Origin: Nephromyces sp. MM_2019
Lineage: Eukaryota > Apicomplexa > Aconoidasida > Nephromycida
NCBI GenBank assembly: GCA_015657535.1
Contig: JADHZB010000469.1
Span: 1-56,849 of the forward strand
DNA length: 56,849 nt
Reading direction: 5' to 3'
Under the pieces are notes generated by a model. The model was given only the letters and a program-made list of their open reading frames with translations, was not told where the DNA came from and did not search any database. Shown here piece by piece: positions 12,341-23,420 of this stretch. Every line of letters begins with the position of its first letter. The stretch's first letter is position 1. Both the position numbers and the translations under genes were made by a program.

Positions 12341-13685
12341 GGGCTTTAAAGAGGGACGCAAACGGTTTGCTGACGTTTTTTGATGTAAGTAGAGGTATTT
12401 CAGGACCCAACATGAGATGAATTTCTACTTTGCGATCCACTGGTTTCGCAGCTTCGAAACTTGTGGATTAAGTTAGATAAGGATTTTCAGTAGTATTGCA
12501 ACGCCTGATGTTTTTCATAGATTTCGTTGGATATAGAAGACTATTGTTTGTGTGCTGAAATTTATAAAAAAAATATACCTAGTTAAAAAAGTAATGCTGT
12601 TTCAAAATTCACTTAAAAGGATAGGAATTGGATGAATCGTAGCAAAACTGTTGCGAATCGCTCATCGTGCTCGCGAGGCGATGGCACTGATTAAGACTAG
12701 ACTCTATTAATAACGAGCTGCCAGAAAAGTACCTTGTGCTTTATAAAAATTGCTGCTTTTATCGCTCAATGATGGTATTTAGAGTACCTTAATTTGTCGA
12801 TTTGAAGTAGAATTCTCTACACTTAGCTTTTTGATTCACCTCCTCCTTGCTTATACAATAGATGCATTCTTTGGTTTAGCGAAAAATGCAGCTTTTTGAT
12901 GGTATAATTGGTTTTCTGCAGTATTTTTAAAACAATGGATGGGTCGAACTTGTTTTTGTGATAACTGTGTTGTGTTCTTCGTTGCGAGTGCATTATAATA
13001 GCTTTTGAGCTCATATTGCGGTGTCCAATTTGTTGTTATATTAGATAGTTTTCTTTGAGTTGACTCCAGCATGCTTTCTTTTGTTTTAGATTTTTCTTTG
13101 GTTTTTAAAACTTTAGCTGCTCTAATTTACTTGCATGGATTTTTTGATTTTAATAGCCATTTGTGCATATAGCGGCTAAACTTTTGATGTGGCTCTCTTT
13201 GCATTTCTAGTGTCTATGGGTGCCCAAAAGTGATGTAAATTATGGCAAAAAAAAGGCTTTAAGACGAAATTTTTTCAATCAAAAAATGCGGTATTTTTGT
13301 TCAAAATGCGATATTTTTCGCTAAAAATGTGGAATTTTGTATATTTCCTCAATAGCCATGTGTTCCCTGCTATTTCACCCAACCTATTATTCATTTTTAG
13401 GCGTTAATAATGTAAGTCTAGCTATGGATTGGCTGAAAATTGTGATATTTCACCTATCCTTTAGAGTACTTCCTGCACGCTGTTTTTTGTGTAAACCTAT
13501 CAAAAAAGTTTCTCAGACATTTTGCAGTGTCACATCTTTATTTCTCTCCATAACAGACCGGAAGCAGAGCCATTGCCAAATCAGCAAGGTTTGCATTTGG
13601 TATATCTTGCGTACTGCTGTCATTACTGTTTTGCTCGTTCAACCTCTAGCCATGGAGTTTCCTAGAAGGGAATTGTCAAGTGCAG
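12341..13685. other. T-rich spacer between the PqiA-like gene and the next gene
   Basis: About 1.3 kb of AT-rich DNA downstream of the TAA at 12338-12340. It should contain the 3' UTR and poly(A) site of the upstream gene and the 5' end of the downstream one. Apart from the 21-bp repeats at 13281-13342 I see nothing specific. An extra 5' coding exon of the next gene (about 13652-13693, frame CCA TGG AGT) is possible. Confidence 0.4.
13281..13342. repeat. three diverged copies of a 21-bp AT-rich repeat
   Basis: Three imperfect head-to-tail units resemble AAAATGCGRTATTTTTSTT: one centred at 13290, one at 13311 and one at 13331. The third has diverged (aatgtggaattttg). It lies between two plus-strand genes, in T-rich noncoding sequence. 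Confidence 0.7.
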
Positions 13686-16282
13686 ATGATTTCGTAAGTT
13701 TTGGTTTTTGTAGACCAAATCATAGTCGCCTTGTTTGCCAGGAAATTTTAAGTGTGATGTATGTACTTATGTTACGATTTTGTGTTTAGCTGGGTTGATG
13801 ACAAAGCCACGAGAGATTTATTGCTTTGGAAGTTTCTATATTTTTGTGATTTTACAAGGCATTTTTTTGCAACTTTTTGTAGGTGTAATGCAGGCTACTT
13901 TGTGCTTAAAGTACTGGAAAGAGTCTTCTTGGTGGCATTCGTCTAACTTTTTTTTTGCTGGCAAAATCTGTTTTTCTTGCGTGTTTATGTTCTATTTACT
14001 TTGAGTCTTTAGCATGTCCTTCCCTTAAGCTTTGAGAATAATAGCTTTTCATTCGGCGTAAGTTAGCGTTTGATTTTTTTATGTAAAAATTTCCCTTCTT
14101 ATCTGTTCAAAATGGCATTTCAATGGATTTTGCCTTCGCTTTGTTTTGAGTAATTGCTTTTATGCTTTTTTTTGGAGAGATGCTTGTAGTCTAATGACTC
14201 TGAGTTGGTAGCCCTTTCCGAGTCTCTTTCCAGGTCTTTTGCAGTATGAAGATGCTGTGGCCACGAGTATGGCGTTGTTTTCGCTTTCATATTAGCCTGG
14301 ATATATTGGAGAATGCAATATTCTTCCAAAGTCAAGAGTCATCACGAACTTTGAACTCTTTTTATGTTTTTTTTTCATTTGAAGTAGATACTACTAGAGT
14401 GAATATGGCAGTTATAGTAATCTATAGCATTCGTCTGTTTTCAGTGCTATTTTTGGAGTGCTGAAGCTCAGATACGCGAATGCTAATTTGGTATCCAACT
14501 AGTATTTTCTTTCCTTAAAAAAACCCTTTTATTAGTAGCATTTTCCCCTCTGAGTGTGGCGTTTTCTCGTGTATTCGTCGAATGTGCAGATTTTGCAGCT
14601 GAAGTACGAAATCCCAGTATATTGCTTTCTATTGTACTCATTGAATGTGCAGATTTTATAGCTGAAGTGCGAAATCTCTTTAAACATACACTTTTCTTCT
14701 GTTTACAGAGCAATCGACTGGTACCTCTAACCCTTCCAGAAGTAAATGATGTGATACTGCGTGCTGTTCCCAATTCTGTTGGCTCATGCGCCGCCACTGA
14801 AGAATTACCTGCAGCTCCGGAGCCCTGCGACGAAGTTGGCTTACTCATTGAGAAGAATTTTCTTACGGCTTTTGAGTTATACGTCTATTGGGTTTCCGGT
14901 CTAAAAAGCTTGAGAATCACGGGGATTGAAGTGAAGTCAATGAATGACAGGTGAGACACCGTATACACATATAATGAAATGTGAAGAAATCAAAGTAATT
15001 GGTGATAGAAATTGTCGTAAAGTGCCATGTGAGAAGTAGGAGTATGGTGGTGTGAGGATAGTATGTATTTGCCACCGATTTATATAGGAATTGAAGGGTA
15101 AAATTTTACTGGATGTGAGCATGATTAATTGAGGTGTTTTTGATGGGAAAGTAGTATTGACGGGAAGGACGAATACTACCTCTACCAGAGGCTGTGGTAA
15201 ATATTAGTTTACTGATATGACTATATATCTTGTAATTTAATAATCCATGAAATATAAAGAAGTTATTATGACATGGTGATTGCCTATAAAGTACGTGTGT
15301 GTGCGTGTTAAAAAACAAGGGTTGAAATATATATTCTTTCGCTGCCTTTTTTGTTTTAGCTCAATTTTCCTTTTTTATCTTGTTTTGTATGTTTTCCACT
15401 CGTAGTTTGCCTGTTACTTTGACGTCTCCTGTAGAGCAGTTGTTTTGATGCTTTTATTCATCCTCCCAAATTAAAAAAATTGCTTTTAACGTTTTTTCCA
15501 GAATATCTCCCAAATGTTGATTGTATTATTTATGCCATCATCATCTTGACATCCCCCAATAAATAGAATAGCTAATTTGGTCGATAAAATCTGGGAGAGT
15601 AGCAAAGTTTTGCCTTTTATCAAAAGGCAGCTGTAGCTAGACGTTTTTTGGCCAGTTATTTTCTCGCACTTGCTCTCTGAGTACGTGTATGGAGGAATAA
15701 GTTTGCTTTTGTTAGAGCTTTAGAGCCGCTTGATAAGTGGCCTTTTATCACTCTTATCAAAATTTTTCCAATGTTACTACAGAAAAACTTGCCTGTTTCA
15801 AAGACACCTTGTAGGTGGCGGGTGAATTCGTTTTTCTTAGTATAATATACGCATGTTTTTATGTTTCCTATAACAGAATGGCCTTTAAAATAATTCTGGA
15901 GATTACTGACCTAGTTGTACAATACGAAATTAGGTCTAGCATATTCCCAAGTTCGCGGCCCGTAGTATCTTCAGAGACTTCTCCTTGTTGTGAGGGGCCG
16001 ATTACAGCTGCTGTGACAGCTTCTGCAGTATGTAAATCAGGACCATATGAGCAGATGGATGCGCGCTTTGAAAGCGTTGCTGTTTCTCCTATTTATATAA
16101 ATATTCCAATATTTTCTGGAACCAGTTTCGACGCAGGAAAGATGTTTGAATCATTCCTTGCTCCCGAAATAGAAGCGGAACTTTCAAAAGGAGACTCTCC
16201 GCTAAAAGAATTCTTACACACAATATTTGAATTCAACCTTGACTATAGCACGCTTAGTTGTTTCGCTTCCGCAGCGGCTTGA
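13686..16282 (+). CDS. five-exon gene, protein of unknown function (about 264 aa)
   Basis: Proposed exons are 13686-13693, 13790-13882, 14445-14490, 14709-14950 and 15877-16282. Every junction has GT-AG ends (donors TTC|GTAAGT, AG|GTGTAA, TTTG|GTATCC, AG|GTGAGA; acceptors GTGTTTAG, GTTTTCAG, GTTTACAG, TATAACAG), and reading phase is kept across all of them. The total is 795 nt with a TGA stop. The first exon is least sure: ATG at 13686 gives M-I-S, but the frame is also open upstream to an acceptor near 13651. The N-terminal third is hydrophobic and aromatic (LLLWKFLYFC around residues 12-21), compatible with a signal anchor. The middle has LRITGIEVKS followed by an alternating polar/hydrophobic stretch, and the C-terminus is Ala/Ser rich. 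I do not recognise the family. The last two exons are solid; the first three rest on splice phase and plausible protein sequence. Confidence 0.6.
14580..14683 (+). repeat. imperfect tandem duplication inside an intron, period 63 bp
   Basis: The segment GAATGTGCAGATTTTGCAGC (starting 14580) recurs at 14643 as GAATGTGCAGATTTTATAGC, each followed by TGAAGTRCGAAATC. It lies in the intron between exons 14445-14490 and 14709-14950. The frame is open and in phase with the downstream exon, so retention or an alternative exon cannot be excluded. Confidence 0.75.
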
Positions 16283-18437
16283 ACTGCGTGAAAATTGAAT
16301 AACTAATAATGGCAAATTCTGGCCGTAAAAACCCAGCGAAACGGCATAGGGATGTTTTTAGAATAGGAGCTTTATTGCAGTGAAATCATTAGATGAAATA
16401 GCCCTAAAGCTGTAAGTTTTTTATTGTATTTTAGATTCAATTAGAGTACGCATGGAAGTATAAACTCTTTTAGTCCCTCTGAAAAATACCTCGGACAGTG
16501 GCTTCTATCTCCTGTGTCGGCGGTCTGACTCTTGCGACATTGATCGCTCCAAGACCCTCTTACTCTGTACAACATAATTTAAGGCTAGCAATCTAATGAT
16601 CTGCTTGTTTTCATACACTAGCTTCGCTCTGAACCTTGCGATAATGAATTTCAGAGAGTACGGTATAAGGCGAGCTAAATCAAACGCTAGCAGAGTGCTC
16701 AGTGGAATTTCATGAAAAAAAGTGAATTTTCATAGGGGTTGTGCGATAGTGATTTTTTGTACTGATTTAGGAATGGTATAAAATTTTTTAGTTTATGCAG
16801 AATTCTTGCAAGTTTGCCCGCGCTCCTTAAAGCGTTAAAACTGCGAGTTCTCAGTTTCCCTTATATAATTCCCCCCAAATTTTTACTTCAATAAAGGAGG
16901 TTTATACTGGCTTGTTTAACCTGGATTTTAGTTCAGAAACATTGTTTAAGGCCTGTAATATATAGTAGCATTGCACATTAGTGTGATGGCCCCAAAAATT
17001 TTCTACTGGTTTCTTCACTAGCTGCAATTCCACCATGTGAAATCAAAGCCCTGATGACTATTCATGCCCTGTAAGAGCGATATATTCTCAGTGAGTTTAG
17101 GAAGCAGAAGGTGTTGAAGATTTTCTGTAAATGCTGGACAGCACCACTATAAAATTACAGGGTTTTTTAGAAAAATGGTGTTATTTTTGGCTGGAATGGG
17201 CCGTTATCAAATGTGCCTACAGTGAAGCGAGATAAACTTGTGATGCTGTTAATTTGGTAAAGCTACGGTGTGCTGCTTGCACCTGTCTATTGAAAGCTCA
17301 ACTAGCACCATAGGTTTCATCCGCTTTTTTTCATATAAGTAAGGAGTGACGTATTTAATCAATTTGGCTGCCTGCTGAGCTGCTGCTTCCCATCAAGCCC
17401 ATGCGCTAGTTTAGTCTGAAATATATTCTGAGACTTCCTCTCAGAATATATTTCAGAGGCGGCGTTGTACACTCCTTGAGCTAAACAACTGCATATACGC
17501 GGCCCTCTCGAGCAAAGAGCAGGAAAAGAATGCATATTTTTATCGATTCAAGCTGATGATATGTGCCTATGTTTACTTTTTATGTGCATTCCCCATGTAG
17601 AGATTAATTCTTCAATTTTCCCTTGTGTAGCTACCGGTACATCTTCCTTCCTCTGATATTCTGCTCGCTTAATTGATGTCTTTTTATCTAGGTTAGCTTT
17701 CCTTTTAGTTTGTTATTCTATTTGCTAGCATTCCGTCAATTTTTTTTGTTATTTACGCGGTGTTTTTTTCTGGTACGAGCTCCTGTAGGCTGTTTCTGCT
17801 TATAGTAACAAGTTTTTTCCAGTAAAAATGTTACTCCTTATGGAAAGCTTCATTTGGATTATTCCTAGGCAAAATTTCACTCTAGTGTAAAATAAAGATG
17901 GAAAAGTGCCGTTTTCTATTTTGCGTCGTTGCTGCTGCCACTTTTTTAAGGCAAGTGTAGCAGCAGAGTTCTTTTTAATATTGCGACTTTGATGATAAAC
18001 AGCGCTGTTTTTCGCTTATACGAACGCAATGGCACTTTTTGCAAATGGATGCTTTTTGGAGAAGTTATTATGGCTGTTACTTTTTACGCGCTGCTGTATT
18101 TCTTGATTACTTCTTCAAAACGTTTTGCCGCCTAAAGTATTCTCTTGAGACAAATTTTTAAGATGCAAAACTTTTTAACAAAACGTCCTGCATGATGACT
18201 TTCCAACTGTGGTATAGAGCCTCATTCCATACTAAGTAAAGCTTCTTTTCATGCATCTTGTAATTTATTCGATTTTCGTGAAAGATTTGAATGTTTAACT
18301 TGTGTGGGCTGGCAGTGTAACTTCGCTTTAATTATAGCGTGCTGTACCGTGTGTGCTTGTGTGTATATATATTTAGTTAAGCCTAATTATTTGATCTGTT
18401 TAATACGTGTATATTATGTGAGCTATGTTTTCTGAAG
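16283..18437. other. gene-poor T-rich stretch
   Basis: No resolved gene. It contains the perfect hairpin at 17415-17457. In the T-rich part from 17.6 kb a few acceptor-like sites precede short open frames (for example after 17630 and around 18050-18130), but they are dominated by F/L/Y/C codons and cannot be linked into a gene. Confidence 0.4.
17415..17457. repeat. perfect 18-bp inverted repeat with a 7-nt loop
   Basis: TCTGAAATATATTCTGAG at 17415-17432 is exactly complementary to CTCAGAATATATTTCAGA at 17440-17457, with loop ACTTCCT between them. It lies away from any recognised gene. A structured RNA, a small-RNA precursor or a cruciform are possible; the sequence alone does not decide. Confidence 0.9.
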
Positions 18438-18471
18438 TGTGCCTTTTACTCTATGCATTTTTTATAGCATT

Positions 18472-18801
18472 TTAAAGCCCGCTACGGCTCCTCGTGGGTA
18501 CTACTCTACCGTATTTGTATTGGTGATGCTACGGGTATTGGCTCGCTTGATGAACTTTTTGAGTAAGCTTGCAGTTGAGTGCTATGCGCAAAACCTTATA
18601 TTTAGAATTAAGCACAATTCTAGTTTATGCATATTTGTTTCTTTGTTCATAGCGAAGCTGTTGACTCTGCTTGTTTATACACGGAGAGTTCAATCTTTCA
18701 GATCTCCGTATTCTTCATCAGGCACTCTAAGTAGCTCAGGTTTAAGTGAACTGGCGATAAAGCACTTCGTAGTAAATGATTGTTGGCACAGTCACGTATG
18801 A
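18472..18801 (+). CDS. candidate exon(s) of an unresolved gene
   Basis: After the acceptor-like site TTTTTTATAG, two frames are coding-like. One reads HFKARYGSSW... to a donor GA|GTAAGC near 18562, and in phase with a second piece after TTTGTTCATAG near 18651 that reads EAVDSACLYTESS and ends RHSK-stop. The other frame is open without splicing through to 18801 (ILKPATAPRGYY... to HSHV-stop). They cannot both be the main product. No family is recognised and no upstream exon was found, so this may be a chance event. Confidence 0.25.
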   Translation, partial: LKPATAPRGYYSTVFVLVMLRVLARLMNFLSKLAVECYAQNLIFRIKHNSSLCIFVSLFIAKLLTLLVYTRRVQSFRSPYSSSGTLSSSGLSELAIKHFVVNDCWHSHV

Positions 18802-21800
18802 TGCATTCAAGCCCTCTTTGCTCCTGAAGATATAATAATGTTCATCCACCCACTATCCGCCTCTAGGTCGCGCTGTATTTAATTGGATGGTTGCAGTTGT
18901 ATATGGCTGTAAAACATGCTTATATGATGTATTCTTGGTAGTACTACATAATTCACACGTTTACGCATGCCTTAAACCCTTTTGCGGATAAAATTATGTC
19001 CTGGCTTTATTTTTACAATCAATCTATGAATAATATTGCTATTTCCGAATATGTGCTTTAGTGTTACACATTTTCTTTATGTGATTGATTTTTTGTCTAA
19101 AGATATTATTACTTGCTTATCTGGGTGTGGTTAACTGGCTGTACAGAATAACTTCATTGTCGCTAATTGAAAGAATTTGGCTTTTTGTTTTTTTATTAGG
19201 CTAATTCTTTTGGATGTGGTGCGAACTGCTGTGTTAACTTTAATACTTGATTTAAAGAAGATAATAATATTGAAAAAATTTGAAGTATTATTTCTCTTTA
19301 TAAAACGTTAAAAATTGAATTTGGCAATGTGTAACTGTATGCGCTGTTTCCTATTCTCATGGTATCTGGCAAATCCATGGCTTAATCTTATATTTGTGCG
19401 TCATTTGCTTGCTCGACTTGGCGATGGTACTTTCTCTGGTTTTGCTAGAATGACCATGATATTATGGAAATGAACCGTCAACTCCAATGTGCTGTAAATA
19501 TAAGAGCTTGTGATTCAATGATTGGTGCATTACGGTACTCCTGGAATTTTATGTGCTGCAAACGGGCAAGGCATTGCAGTGCAATGCTTAACTGTTTTTG
19601 CCCATAATGCATTGGTCTGCTTATATTTTATGAGATTTGCTAGCCTCTGGTACTCATCTAGTCGCCGGTATCTATATAATCTTCCAGTTTTAACTTTTTT
19701 GCTGCATTCGTCCTACAAATTTACTGATGCTGTGCGAGAGCCGCCAATTTTACAGTCCCAATGTTTTTGGCACCTTATAGTGTCAGTCGACGGACCGTAT
19801 CTTTCTGTTTGATAGTGCTATATGCGCTACCATAGAGAAGGCGTATGGAGATGCTTCCTCACTTCCCTGTGCTTTGCATATGAAAGTTCGTAGGCGTGCG
19901 TGTGCAGGTGCTCCTAAATCATGATTTATAAGCCGATACTGGTGCCGGTGCCGCTAGTACATTGGCAAAGCATTATCGAAAAGACAAAAGGGTTTTTGGC
20001 GAACAGCGAAATACAGAGCTACCGGTGGATATTCCAACGCACACACACGAGAACGGAAATTCTTACTCTGCCGGGCTCATAGTAGACCTTTAGTTCATGC
20101 GTATGTGCGAAAATAGATGTTCTGCCGGTCTAAATACCTATTTATTGCACTGCAGGCGCGCACAGTAACCACCTCTAGCAGACTCGAGAAATCCTTCAGT
20201 TACACTCTTTTTTTGTAGCCATGCTACCTCTTTTAGTACTTTGTGAAAGCGCAAATACGATGCGAATACTTTCCAAGAGAGCTAGAGCGTATTCTTTGCT
20301 TGATATGCCATGGAAATTGAATAATTGATTATAATTCTTTTGCCTCAGTCTATTACATGCATAATATAGCGAAAATTAATTTGTAAGAACTTGCGCACGC
20401 ACGCTTTAACAAATACGATGCTTCGTCCGTGTAGTATCTTTTTTTTGCTTGCGTTTGATGATTACGAGTTTAAATCATCTTTTCTAAAAGTTCTTACCAT
20501 GTTCTGCTTGCATATGTGGCGCGTGATGTGACAGCTATATTTATACATATATGGTGGTTGCTTCATATACGACTTTTAGGATTTTCTGTGAACTGAAACT
20601 GTTTTCCCATAAAATTTCGCATGTGTGCGGTATAGCGCAGCATTAGTAAAGTTCTACAGTAAACTTTGCTGATTTCAACTACTTTTGCCGGATGGTTATC
20701 AGAAGATCAATCTATGCAGTATTGCCGTGTTATCACCGTGTGGCTGTGAGCAACTAAGCCGTCTGAGAATTTGAAGTTAAGAGTGGAAAATGTCCTTTAT
20801 TTTCCAAATATTCCTGGAAAATTGCCGAATGTGACATAACGAAAGTGGATCAAAAATCACCATGCCTCATGTTTAGCATAGCACATGTACATTAATGTAA
20901 TACTCTGAATTATGGCGTATTAAAAGGGTAAAAAACATGAAGTAACCATCGCGGGAACTGTGCAGTCCCAATTTTTTTTCATGACCTTACAACTAGTTAG
21001 GGTATCCCTAAAAAAGGGTTTTTTTTGCGTTCAATATTTTGGTACTCAATCTAAGTCATCTTCTCGATCTTTGCTCTCTGAGTCTGATATGTTTTAAAAA
21101 TAGAGGAAGACCTCATTCCAGATGCAATTCGACAGAATGCATATATTAATTTCGCACATGCCTAGCCTGTGCGGACAAAAGCAGTCAACAACCCCCATGA
21201 GTTCAAAAAACCCCATAACGCTAATTTTCGTATAGTACAGCGACTGTTCATATAAAATCTTAAAGATTGCTTTAAAGAAACTTTTTGTTTCTGCAGAAAC
21301 TTTGAGAAGCTAGTCTTTTTTGCTACCTCATTTAGTTGCGATATTCTAGGTTACGACAGTAGAATAAAAAGAATTCATCCATAGATCCCGTTGCATACGT
21401 ACTCAGGATAGAATTCGAGCAACGGTAACTGTTGACATATCAAAAATTCGGATGGGAATTTAGGTTCCATTCAAGGAGAAATACTTTTGAGCTTTTAACG
21501 CGCAAGTATTCGCGTTTCCCCGCACCGCGCTGATGTTGCTGGGTTCAAGTCTTGTTTATGTCAATCTAGCGTTTAAATCATTTAGTAGACCATCAATGCC
21601 ATAAGCTGCAAAGGTAAAATAGAAACATTATCAAGGCTTCCCCTGTGTGCGTAAACAGATGGTAAGATATTTTTTCCATAGGAAGGGGCAAGAAAAAATC
21701 AAGAAGACATGCTTCTATTAGGAAGCAAAGGAGAGGTACCTGAACTCGCATCCCACAAGAAGGCGTCCTTACTTCATCATCAAAGTAGAAAAACTGCTGC

Positions 21801-22187
21801 TTCCTAGCAAACAAGTAATAAAACGCTTGTCAATTTTTGAAATCTCATGCTCGCTTCATCATATCAAAATAACACGCTTGTTTCAGTGGGTGCCGTACCC
21901 ATGCTCTTTCGCATACTAAATTAGAATAATAAAAGCATATTGCACGCAAAAATTAACGCTCCAGGAGGAGAATTTCTGCTTAAATTTTTTGTATGCGTAA
22001 CCACGCACACACAGACCAGAGATACATGCTTTCCCCGAAAATCCCCTCTTTGTGCGTGTATATACCCCTTCCTACACCCCAGGAGAAAAACTGTTTAAAA
22101 GACCAAACAAAATTTTAAGATACCTAAAATTTCAAAGGATCAAAATTGCGGAAGGCGACCTAGTGCAGCCTCATCCATTACAATCCT
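18802..22187. other. gene-poor stretch
   Basis: No convincing gene. It contains a short near-perfect palindrome at 19571-19587 (GCATTGCA-G-TGCAATGC) flanked by GGGCAA and TTGCCC. The open frame 19522-19812 covering it has no ATG start and no recognisable motif. Confidence 0.4.
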
Positions 22188-23420
22188 TCAAAATGTAAGG
22201 ATGTTAACACGTTTTGGTGAATCTGAAGAATACTTTTTCTTCCGGCCACAGACTAAGCAGTGAGAAATAATCCACAAGGGCTTTCCTTCCTTTGAAATAT
22301 GCTGCTCAGCATCGTGCACTCTTAATAAAGGGCCCCCGATTTCAGCTCCTACTTGTGTCGAGCTCCCTCCTGATCCATAATTAAACCAAAGCGGTGCTTC
22401 ATCATTGTTCCCTGCAACTTCTAATGCTACTATCGAAGCTGCAATCCCTACTTTGTGCCCCCCCTTTAATTGAACAATATTATCGCTTGATGTGCGAAAA
22501 ACCTCTTCCGAACACTTATGGGCGTGAGGAACAAGCGAAAAATCAGCCGATTTTCGTCCAAAGTCTACATCGATGGGTTCACCGCGGTTCAAAGAATGAC
22601 ACAAGGAGGGAGAGGATGATGTCATGGCAGAGCAGGCAGTGGGAGGGACCACACTGGGGATGGAATTGGAAGTAGAGTAATTTTTGATATGGAAGGAGCT
22701 GTGCTCTGGGATATTTACCATTTCTACCGGAGTGAGGATAGACCTGAAGGCTGCGCTTGGATTGCCTACCCTACCAGTCGAATGAGTGATCGTATCAGTA
22801 TTTGACACCTTAGAAGCGTTCTCAGCAAGCTTCCTTAAAGATTGGCTCCTTCTCTGTGTCGTTTCATTTTCCTCAAATCGCGTCTTCATTTCATTTGTAT
22901 CCTCTCTTTGGTCAGTCTCCTTGTTGCAACTGGTACTCCTGGTAGTTTCAATGGGCTCCTTCTTGGCAACTACTACAGGCAAATTTATTGTGTCACCCCT
23001 TAAGGGAATGTAGCTATCATTTCTTCGAATATTCTTCGCGAGGCAATCGTTACTAATCGAGCTCTTATTACGGCTATTTGACCAAGGTTGTCTTTTTGTG
23101 AGGGGGACACACGGTGAAAAAACAGGAGGATTAGCCCCTGCTGTTATCGGGTTTGGGGATATGGCTACTTCCACATACTCACTTAAACCTGGAACCAGTA
23201 TCGAATTGCAAGATTTACAGAATAGCCTCTTAACTCCTCTATCAATCGGAATTACATGCTTTTTGGCGAGCTCGCGCATACTACGAATAAAGTATCGGGA
23301 AAGTTGGGGGTTCTTATCGTGTACGTAAACTGCAGACTGCAAGAGGAAGTTGAGCCGTTGAAGTTGAGCAGAACTCTCAATAGGCGCTCGGGGTAGGGGG
23401 CTTGCTTTCTCTACCTCCAT
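22188..23420 (-). CDS. RPP21: RNase P protein subunit Rpp21/Rpr2 with a long insertion
   Basis: A single uninterrupted 410-residue frame starts at the ATG at 23418-23420 and stops with TGA at 22188. Residues about 20-78 match the Rpr2/Rpp21/Snm1 family: QRLNFLLQSA, then YFIRSMRELAKKH, then GVKRLFCKSCNSILVPGL, which is the family's helical hairpin followed by the first zinc knuckle C68-x2-C71. The second knuckle C388-x2-C391 (HCLVCGRKKKY) lies at the extreme C-terminus. In the family these four cysteines bind one zinc ion, and the protein acts in the nuclear RNase P (and often MRP) ribonucleoprotein that trims tRNA 5' leaders. Known homologues are about 120-160 residues with the two knuckles roughly 25-30 residues apart. 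Here 316 residues separate them, polar and Ser/Thr/Asn-rich and probably disordered. No splice sites are needed and the frame is open throughout, so the insertion appears to be translated. Confidence 0.88.
   Translation of the reverse strand: MEVEKASPLPRAPIESSAQLQRLNFLLQSAVYVHDKNPQLSRYFIRSMRELAKKHVIPIDRGVKRLFCKSCNSILVPGLSEYVEVAISPNPITAGANPPVFSPCVPLTKRQPWSNSRNKSSISNDCLAKNIRRNDSYIPLRGDTINLPVVVAKKEPIETTRSTSCNKETDQREDTNEMKTRFEENETTQRRSQSLRKLAENASKVSNTDTITHSTGRVGNPSAAFRSILTPVEMVNIPEHSSFHIKNYSTSNSIPSVVPPTACSAMTSSSPSLCHSLNRGEPIDVDFGRKSADFSLVPHAHKCSEEVFRTSSDNIVQLKGGHKVGIAASIVALEVAGNNDEAPLWFNYGSGGSSTQVGAEIGGPLLRVHDAEQHISKEGKPLWIISHCLVCGRKKKYSSDSPKRVNILTF

Noticed and set aside
14483..14848. 121-codon minus-strand frame with a Ser/Thr-rich start
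   Set aside because: It is antisense to exon 14709-14950 and to the intronic duplication; the plus-strand exon is supported by splice phase.
21520..21570. Possible tRNA T-arm (GGGTTCAAGTC)
   Set aside because: No matching acceptor, D arm or anticodon arm can be folded around it.
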